Source: Symbiodinium natans | Taxonomy: Eukaryota > Sar > Dinophyceae > Suessiales > Symbiodiniaceae | Direction of reading: 5' to 3' | Assembly (NCBI GenBank): GCA_905221605.1 | Contig: CAJNDS010000162.1 | Coordinates: 110,001 to 174,000, forward strand | DNA length: 64,000 nucleotides | In this document: piece by piece, positions 56,704 through 64,000 of the stretch | Position numbering within the stretch: position 1 is the first letter of the stretch | Layout: each line of letters opens with the position of its first letter | Notes under the pieces: generated by a model | The model's database searches: none | What the model saw: the letters and a program-made list of their open reading frames with translations, nothing else | What the model was told of the DNA's origin: nothing | Made by a program: the position numbers and the translations under genes

Positions 56704-59532
56704 CCCTAGACCCCCTAAACCCGAAATCGCACATGGCTCAGGCATGCCACACAAGTACTTCCTCCCCAACATGGAGGAGCCTGGGCCCGAAGATGCCCCA
56801 AGCTCCCCATAGGGCTTGGGGTGAGGGCTGCCCCTCTATACTACCCCCCTAGGTTCCCTCCCTAATTTAGGCCATTTAGGGATAATCCAGCCTAGTTAAG
56901 GTTATTAAGGGGGGATCCTCATTGGAGCCCGAAAACGGACGCCAGGCCCCCCAACCTTGCCCATGAATTCGTCCTGTGCTAATCGCAAGCGTTCGTGCTG
57001 GTGAGAACTCTTGAGCAGAGTATTAAGATCTCAAGACCACATCTGGGGCTCACATCCCCGAGCAGCACCGTCTGATGTGCTGGCCCGCATGTGCTCGGGT
57101 TTTTGAGGGCTTTGGGCTGGGGGCCTGGCGGATCCCCAACAAACCCTCGTCGGATTTTCGGATTCAGGGCCGCCGCTTGGGGTTCGGGGGGCTTCGGATG
57201 GTTTCGGGGCTCCGCGTTCTTTCCAAACGGAATCGGGTCGTTCTCCTTTGAGGTCCTAGGACAGGTCGGAAAGTTCACAGAGGCGAGTTTGATCAAGGGA
57301 TTCAGACTAGTACCCCTAAGGTTGTACCCCCTTAATGTGCCCCCTCAATATGCCCCCCCCCCCCCCCCCCCCCCTCCCCGAATATGGCCCTCATATGCCC
57401 TTAGGGATCCTGAGCAAGGGACCCCAAACCCAAGAGTACAACCTTAAGGGCCTAAGGGTTTAGGATTTAGGGTTTAGGGTTTAGAACCCCCTAGATTTGA
57501 AGAGTTTTCGCAGCGCTGAGGACAGCCCGCGAGCCTACTTCACCAGCTTCCGCAATCTTACCCAGGAGCCTTTGCTGGGCCAAACCCTACACCCTAAAAT
57601 CCTACACCCTACACCCTACACCCTAAACCCTAAACCCTGAACCCTAAACCCAAAACCCTAAACCCTAAGAGGGAGCGAAGCCGCGAGAAGCCTTATATAG
57701 CCCCAAACATGCCCTCTAAACCTTAAGCTGCTGCTTTCCGTAGGGCTTGAGGGGTGGCAGTGCCGGGCACACCGAGAAGCCACCCCTCCACAAAGGTTTT
57801 CAACCTTCTCGCAAAGTGCCCTCGGCTTTTGCGGGCCTTTCCTTGGTTATTCTGACGATCTGTTTCGGGGATTGCAACACGTTTTGGGGATGTCTGGCAG
57901 CGGGAGCCGTTGGTGGGACTCTTGGGTTTCTGGGGCAAGAAGCCCAAACTCACCGGGTTTGCAGGGTCAAATCACAAGTTTTGGAGAGCGCTGCTTCCGA
58001 GTTTAGGGTTTAGGGTTTGGGCTGAATGCCTTCAGATCAGTAAGTAGCATGCCCTTCAGCTGATACAAGAGCGCCCAGTTTGAGGGAAGCTGGGAGCCGA
58101 GGACGAGTTCGACGCGATCGAGAACCGGTTGCTCCAACTCGACTGCCATGGCCCTCAGGCTCCCCTCCTGTCATGCGATGTCATACTCTCGCTATGTATG
58201 ATCCATGTGTTGTGCTTTACGCGTGTGCTCGCCTGCCCAACCTCAACCCAACCTCAAGAAGAAAGCCGAGGACGTGGTTCTGCCCTCTGGGCATTGTTTT
58301 TGATACTCAGCGGATTTTGATGTTTTAGGTGCCCGTACAGCCCAGCAGAGGGCATGAAGTTCATGAAGGGCTTGGCATGAGTTGTATGAAGGATCTGTAC
58401 GAGCAGAACGACCTGAATGTGGTGTTTGGTGTTTGGTCTGGGTTTTTGACATTTTGTGTCTTTCCCACCGCATTAATCATCGCTACGCGGCCCGCCTCGG
58501 CCTGGGCCTGCCCAGCGGCGAGGCAACCCAAACCAGATCGCTGTGAAGTTCGTTGCAACATGCGGACTCATGTATAGATGTGCCAGTGGAAAAACATGAC
58601 GAAAGCCAAGCAAGAGGGGGGAGGCGCGGTGGGCGGGTCCGCGCCTATGGTCAGGCTTAAATGCAGCCTGGTCCTTATGCACCGTCCGCTCCCGGACACC
58701 TGTCACAGCTACGGGGGGTGCCCATTCCAAGCAAACAAAGGTGCCAAACAAAGGGGTGCAATCCGCTTGGGATTAGAGTTCGGTTGTGTTTTACTGCTAT
58801 TCTTGTCCTTGTTCTTGTGTCTTCAGCCGTTTTTCCATGCATTTTCCCGCTTCCCTCGTGACATTTTTATTTTAATTGGCTTCTGAATGGCTTGCGGTGT
58901 CGGCAGAACAAATGTCCTCGTGATGTAGAGCCTCGCCTTTCGAGGGGTCGGAATCGCTACAAATAGTATTTCCTTATAGTCCCTCTACATTGATACTATA
59001 ATAACCCCCAAGCCCTATTCTAAATACCAAGCCCTAGATCCTAACCCCCTAAATTCCTAAACCCCTAAACCCCTAAACCCCTAAACCCCCTAAACCCCCG
59101 AACCCTAAATCCTAAACCCTAAACCCTAATCCCCTCAACCCCAAAGCCCTAAACCCTAAGCCCCAAACCCTCAACCCTAAACCCTAAACCCTAAACCCTA
59201 CATTACTGCACTCCTTGGAGGTTCATATGTACCCATAGAAGTCGGGCCACCTAAGCTGTAAACCCTAAACCCTAAACCCTAAACCCGAACTCCGAAACCC
59301 TAACTCCGAAACCCTAAATCCAAAACCCTAAACCCTAACTCCAAAACCCTAACTCCGAAACCCTAAACCCTAAGCCTAAACCCTAAACCCTAAACCCTAA
59401 ACCCTAAACCCTAAACCCTAAACCTTAAACCCTTGGCCCCGGCAGGTTTATGGCCTCACGACCCCAGTCATGGACGAGGATTTTGCAACACCTGCGGATG
59501 AGAACATCAGCAACCTAGAGCCTCTTGCCTAG
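56704..59532 (+). CDS. Candidate multi-exon gene of unknown function
   Basis: Weakly supported exons, each following an AG: about 56740-56805 (MPHKYFLPNMEEPGPEDAPS, TAG), about 57510-57580 (AEDSPRAYFTSFRNLTQEPL), about 58085-58160 (LGAEDEFDAIENRLLQLDCH), about 58330-58380 and 58495-58565 (GNPNQIAVKFVATCGL), and 59446-59532 (VYGLTTPVMDEDFATPADEN, TAG). Acidic composition and the in-frame end suggest a real 3' exon at 59446. The first candidate also ends in a stop, so it may close another transcript. No conserved domain was recognised. Confidence 0.3.
56826..56925. repeat. Introner-like element, family H
   Basis: Reads CCCCTCTATACTACCCCCCT, then CTAATTTAGGCC, CCAGCCTAGTTAAGG and AAGGGGGGATCC. 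It matches the order of motifs at 3025-3120. Confidence 0.7.
58942..59040. repeat. Introner-like element, family D
   Basis: Begins GAGGGGTCGGAATCGCTACA and ends AAATACCAAGCCCTAGATC. Telomere-like units (59045-59215) follow directly. Confidence 0.78.
59213..59440. repeat. Family A fragment followed by (CCCTAAA)n / (CCCTAACTCCGAAA)n array
   Basis: CCTTGGAGGTTCATATGTACCC marks one family A end (split as CCTTGGAGG and TTCATATGTACCC). The array from 59260 includes several CCCTAACTCCGAAA units, a compound 14-mer. Confidence 0.75.
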
Positions 59533-59842
59533 AACATTTGCGGCTTTAGGGTTTAGGGTTTAGGGTTTAGGGTTTACTGCTTAGGGCATAGGGTTGATTG
59601 TCTAGGGTTTCGGGTTTGGGGTGTAGGGTTTAGGGTCTAGGGTTTGGGGCCTTCACACCCTCAAGCTCTTATGCAAAGGAGCACGTTGTGCATGCCGCGC
59701 AAGACAGCAGTCCTCAGGGGAGAGAAGACGGTCAGCGATTGGAACTCCTCAACCCAAGAACCTCCCAGAGACCTCATTTCGGCCTCGTTTCGCCCCCTGA
59801 CCAATGTGCCCCTAAACCCTAAACCCCAAACCCTAAACCCCC

Positions 59843-62800
59843 TCTGCTTGGAGGTTCTACCGGAGCTTGAACGAGGTGTGCCTCCAGGAAGGATGCAGCC
59901 TCCGCTTGAGTGAGGATGGCGCAGGGGGCGAACCATAGGGGGTCTCCTCAAGAGAAGGGTTGAGGGTTTAGGGTTTAGGGTTGAGGGTTGAGGGATTAGG
60001 GTTTAGGGTTTAGGGTTTAGGGTTTAGGGTTTAGGGTTGGGGGGACCCCTGAACTTAACATAGGGGTCGGAAAAATGACTAACAATTTTCCTTTAGGGTC
60101 CCTTTATACTTATACTACAAGAAGCCCCAAAACCCTGTTTTAGTTCTTCAGGCCCCTATATTACACAGGGGAGCTCTTACCCGGAAGGAGGACGCTGCGT
60201 ACTGGGAGCTGGTCTTCTCCGTCGACTCACTGGGCAACACCTCAGAGACTAGGCAGGCCTTTGGATATTTTGTATTTCCCTTATTGGGTTTAAGAGGATC
60301 ATATTCAGGTATATTTTTCCGAAGGGGTTTACAGGGCCCTCCCAGGACACGGAAGAGTCCGAAGACGACGCCGACGACGATCTTGACAACGGGACGTCAA
60401 ACGCCACGGGGCGGAGATTGGCTTCGAAACCCGGTGTTTGTTTGAAGCAATGCCAGAGCCTCATCAATGCTGGGTACACCTACAAGCGTGGGACGTCGCA
60501 GAACAAGGACTTCTTCGGAGTTGTGAAGTATGCCTCTGATTTCGGCACCTTCACAACGTCTGGCAAGGTCCCGTCGAGCTACGCATCCTTCTCCGGTTCC
60601 GCAGGCGGCGGCATCGCGTACAACATTCCCCCGATTTACATCCGAATCTATGCCCGTGGAACGGCAAAGGGTGAAGTGCTGGCATTTTGGGACGGGAAGA
60701 CCTACTCGGCGTACTCGGGCTCGGTGACCATCGGTTTCGAGGGCGGCCTGAACATCCTCATCGGCAAGATCACCGTTGCCATTGAAGGCAGGGTTGGACA
60801 CGAGTGGTTTGGGGTTTGGGGTTTGGGTTCCAGTTGGGGATTAGGGTTAGGGTTTAGGGTTTGGGGTTTCAGGTTTAGGGTTTAGGATTTAGGGTTTAGG
60901 GGGCTCAGGGTTGAGGGTCGCTTCACGTCTTGGCTGCGAGGCACCGTCAGTTTCCAGTCGGCCGCCAGTGCCAGCTACACGCCCGCTATGGATGTCAAGG
61001 GCTCCATCCGGGGCGAAGTCACAATCGAGGCCGGTTGAGGATGGTTGAGGGTTGAGGGTTTAGGGTTTAGGGTTGAGGGTTTAGGCAAATCTTCGTTCTG
61101 AGAAACATCGGGCATGAGTGCCCCGTGCGGCTTGCTGGGAACAGCCCAAGAAGTAGCAGCGCACCACTGGCAGCCTTGTGCGCTGCATCTTTGAGAGGCA
61201 CACCTACCCGACCCTGCCCCCAAAATCCTAACCCAAGGTCTCACAGTCTTGGAGCACTGCAAAGCCTTGTAAGCCTCCCCCCCCCCCCCCCGCCGGGCGT
61301 TTAAAGCGTGGGGCTCCGAAGCTGGCAATTACCCCGAATCCTCGACTTGCGACGAGCTGAAGGAAACCCCCAAAATCCTAGGATTGCATGGGGGTTTGGT
61401 CAGCTGTAAGCTTCCCTGCGAAGCCGTGTTGTTGCATAGCTTCTGGACGTTCTACACAAACTTTACATGAGAGCAGTGCCCTGGGGGGGGGGGGGCGTCA
61501 GCAGCTCGGGCTAAGGCGACATTGTTGGGATCGTAGTGGGGTCGACCAGGTGGTGCCAGAAGGGTGCTTGGCAGGTTTCTGGCTTTTTGAGGGCTCCTTT
61601 GAAAGGTCGAGGCCCCCAGAAAATCGCTTGAGGTGCTTGGGGCTTAACCTCGTCATGGGAATCCTGCTCGGCTCCCCCTGAGGAATCCTAGCTCTCCGCT
61701 GCACTGACATGCTTGGAAAGCCCCTGAAGGTGCTTGGAGGGCTGTTCACCGCCAAGGCCTACGTGTCGCTGCAGGCGGTGGGGGTAACTGTCGGGTTTAC
61801 GGCTTCGGGGTTTTTGGGGGTTTTGCTTCGAGGGTTTCTGGAGTCATGCGGGATTTTCAGTTTCTTGGACTTATCGCAATGGTGCGGGCCTAGCTTCACC
61901 CCTCAACCCATTGAACGGAAGGCGGACGCGCCCAGGTGCAGGAACCGACCCATCAAATGGCAGAAGCATACGTCGTAAGACCAGAAAGATGATAGAGTAT
62001 GCTTGCGAAGGGCAAAGCCAGGGAAACTCTAACGGAGGCTCGTAGCGGTACTGACATGCAAAGCGTTCGGCATCCGTGGGAATAGGGGCGGAAAGCTACT
62101 CGACACACAAGTGATGGGAGGAATCGGGGGCCGTCGTCTTCGACCTGTCCTCAAACTTGAAGTGAGTACAGTAAGATCCACAGTGGTTACCTGCTTGAAC
62201 TTCTGGGAGAATTCCAAGCTTTGAGGCGGCCGTGGTTGGTAGTCAGCACATGCGATGAGAGCTGCGAGCCCGACCCTTTGAAGTTACCAGATGCCCTAAC
62301 CCCAAACCCCAAACCCTAAACCCGAAACCCTAAACCCTAAACCCTAAACCCTAAACCCGAAACCCTAAACCCTAAACCCTAAACCCTAAACCCTAAACCC
62401 TAAACCCTAAACCCTAAGCTCGAGGCGCAGTTCTGGAACCTGGGGCCCACCTTCAACGGTGCGGATGACGACGATGATGAGTTTGCTGTCACAGGCCCGG
62501 CTCCTGTGCTACGAGCCCCCACTTGATGACACCGCGAATACCAATCCCGAAGCCCTAAGCCCTAAGCCCTAAACCCTAAACCCTCAACCCTAAACCCTAA
62601 ACCCTGAACCCTAAACCCTAAACCCTAAACCCTAAACCCTAAACCCTAAACCCTAAACCCTAAACCCAAGCACCCCAAGAAGCCTACTTGCAGGCAAGGC
62701 CGGCTTCGAGGCGACCGTCTTCTGGTTCTTCAAGGTGCCAAGAAGTGCCAAGAAGGGTTTTGGGTTCAGGGTTTAGGGTTTAGGGCTAGGGTTTAGGGTC

Positions 62801-63781
62801 TAGGGTCTAGGGTTCAGGGTCCAGGGTTTAGGGTTTAGAGTTCAGGGTGTAGGGTTTAGGGTTCCAAGAAACTTACCTCCAACAAACGGTCCTCAGATCC
62901 ATGAAGCGGCAGCCCCGCAACATCTGCAGGCTCCCAGTGTACCCCTAAACCCTAAACCCTAAACCCTAAACCCCAAACCCTGAACCCTAAACCCTAAACC
63001 CTAAACCCTAAACCCTAAACCCTAAACCCTAAACCCTAAACCGCCCAGCAACTCGCCAAGGTTCGCTTCAGCACGCGAATGGACATCGTGAAGAGGCGCA
63101 AGCTCTGGAGCAACAAGAACTTGATTCTTAGGGGTATCTGGAAATGATTTTTCATTTTTTGGGTACTTGATAATAATTACTAAGAATCAGCTAAGACTAG
63201 ATTTTTTTGGGTGCTTTAATAATTCCGAAGAAGCAGCTAAAGTTATAATTTTTGCTAGGGTTCCGAGTTCAGTAGAGGATTGGCGACCAGGATCCGTCCC
63301 AGATCGGTCCCAATTGCCACAAGATCAGCGACCACGACCGGAAGTGCAAAGGCACCGTCGGATTCCAGGGCTTCTACCCCGTGGATGATCGGTACCCCTA
63401 CGACGACGAGAAGAACCTGGCCTGGCAGAATTCGGGTACATACTGGAAGTACGACAAGAGCACGGGCTCACAGGTCTTCAGGCGGGGGAGTTTCAAGAAT
63501 TTCAGGGCTTAGGGCCTTTTGGGGAATTTGGGGTATACAGCAGGAGCTCGCTGTAGTCGGCTTGGGAACCGGATTCTTCTCTAGGACAAGGATTTTATCT
63601 CCTTTCTTGTAGGGTTGGGATTCCCTTAGAGTCCCCTTTTAACCCAAAAGGGCACCCTTTTTGTTCCTAGCTTACTCCTGGGTCTACCTATTGCAGGTCT
63701 GTGTACGCGGATACTTTTCGGAAGGGGTCATGGGGCCGCGACAACGCGCCGAAGAGCTTCTTGGCAAGGGATTTCCCCTGA
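59843..63781 (+). CDS. Extracellular-type repetitive protein of unknown function, multi-exon
   Basis: Exons: about 59843-59935 (AWRFYRSLNEVCLQEGCSLR), 60169-60256 (ALTRKEDAAYWELVFSVDSL), 60346-about 60805 (acidic DTEESEDDADDDLDNG, then GGGIAYNIPPIYIRIYARGT and FEGGLNILIGKITVAIEGRV), about 60917-61036 (RFTSWLRGTVSFQSAASASY), about 61700-61775, about 62418-62510 (EAQFWNLGPTFNGADDDDDE), about 62694-62735, about 63056-63131, 63278-63505 (DPSQIGPNCHKISDHDRKCK, YPYDDEKNLAWQNSGTYWKY) and 63697-63781 (VYADTFRKGSWGRDNAPKSF, TGA). Alternating Gly, Val, Ile and aromatic residues suggest beta strands, as in surface or matrix proteins. Joins 60256/60346 (GC-AG) and 63131/63278 keep frame. The last intron needs a GC or GG donor. 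The 5' end is not defined. Confidence 0.58.
60061..60168 (+). repeat. Introner-like element, family D
   Basis: TAGGGGTCGGAAAAATGACT to GGCCCCTATATTACACAG. Its end is directly the acceptor of the exon at 60169. A TTTAGGG array (59960-60040) lies immediately upstream. Confidence 0.85.
60257..60345 (+). repeat. Family E introner-like intron, 89 bp, GC-AG
   Basis: Frame joins NTSETRQ to DTEESEDD when the intron runs from GCCTTTGGATATTTTG to GGGCCCTCCCAG. Core CTTATTGGGTTTAAGAGGAT matches copies at 23225 and 41026-41294. Confidence 0.88.
62296..62415. repeat. (CCCTAAA)n array
   Basis: About 17 units with occasional CCCGAAA, upstream of the acidic exon near 62418. Confidence 0.93.
62548..62668. 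repeat. (CCCTAAA)n array
   Basis: About 17 units ending shortly before the exon near 62694 (GKAGFEATVFWFFK). Confidence 0.93.
62943..63045. repeat. (CCCTAAA)n array paired with TTTAGGG at 62760-62860
   Basis: About 15 units upstream of the exon near 63056. The G-strand partner follows the previous exon, so the intervening region has inverted telomeric ends. Confidence 0.92.
63132..63277 (+). repeat. Family F introner-like intron, internally duplicated
   Basis: Boundary CTTAG|GGGTATCTGG and end AGTAGAG|G join NLILR to IGDQDPSQIG in frame. Two tandem copies of TTTTTTGGGTACTTGATAAT-type sequence explain its 146 bp against 94 bp in F1. Confidence 0.82.
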
Positions 63782-63950
63782 CCCAGATCCCGAAACCCTA
63801 AACCCTAAACCCTAACCGCCACCCCCCTCCCCCCGGTTGACAAGAGGAGAAGAACATGGTGTAGTGTTTAGGGTGGACTTCGTAGAGCTCCGAGCTTGCA
63901 GAGCAGGGTTCGTAGAAGCCACATTCCAGGTCTAAGAGGCGTAGGGTCTA

Positions 63951-64000
63951 CTTGGAGGTTCATGGGTACTTGCAACCCCAATTATAAGTCTACTTATCAC
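63951..64000. repeat. Introner-like element, family A, cut by the window end
   Basis: Left end CTTGGAGGTTCATGGGTACT is exact; the right end lies beyond the window. Confidence 0.8.

Noticed and set aside
61388-61681. 97-codon + strand frame starting MGVWSAVSFPAK
   Set aside because: Contains a G run and sits between exons of the last gene. No motif supports coding, and it is more likely intron.

Overview
The window looks like nuclear DNA of a dinoflagellate. I cannot name the species. Four things point there. The translated exons resemble dinoflagellate proteins: a Cys-rich module joined to a clan GH-A hydrolase, a modified glycine-betaine-type binding domain joined to GCC2/GCC3 Cys repeats and a membrane domain, and RCC1-like repeats. 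Splice junctions are relaxed, with GC, GA and possibly GG donors beside GT, usually in an AG|G context. All recognisable genes run on the + strand. The repeat background is TTTAGGG, the Arabidopsis-type telomere unit reported for dinoflagellates. No long single-exon gene stands out. Most of the long open frames in the window are repeats or shadows of exons.

Layout: 719-9575 is a clan GH-A glycoside hydrolase-like gene. About 10041-19826 is a histidine-phosphatase (phosphoglycerate mutase-like) gene with a 3.3 kb intron holding a hairpin satellite. About 20079-27090 is an aldo-keto reductase whose four catalytic residues lie in separate exons. 28551-29611 is a broken RCC1-repeat sequence. About 29.6-34.7 kb is repeat-rich and holds only weak exon candidates. 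34869-42381 encodes a large receptor-like membrane protein (binding domain, Cys repeats, multi-pass membrane block, TIR-like cytosolic tail). About 44.1-45.7 kb has two exons that resemble signal peptide peptidase. 47.4-49.1 kb has weak charged exons. About 50.3-56.4 kb is an EF-hand and single-TM protein continuing into a secreted-type Cys-containing region. About 56.7-59.5 kb has weak exons. About 59.8-63.8 kb is a repetitive extracellular-type protein of unknown function.

The strongest signal is in the introns. Nearly all carry telomere-like arrays, and these are polarised: (TTTAGGG)n at the 5' end just after an exon, (CCCTAAA)n at the 3' end just before the next exon. Such introns are bounded by long inverted telomeric repeats and could fold into G-rich/C-rich stems. 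Smaller introns are made of at least eight families of short elements repeated across unrelated genes in this window, several with terminal inverted repeats. They behave like introner elements, and one family always sits at the same CTTAG|GGG junction. Gene boundaries and exon joins were inferred by eye from reading frame and family motifs, so exon ends are approximate unless a junction is stated. No rRNA, tRNA, CRISPR array, promoter or riboswitch was seen.
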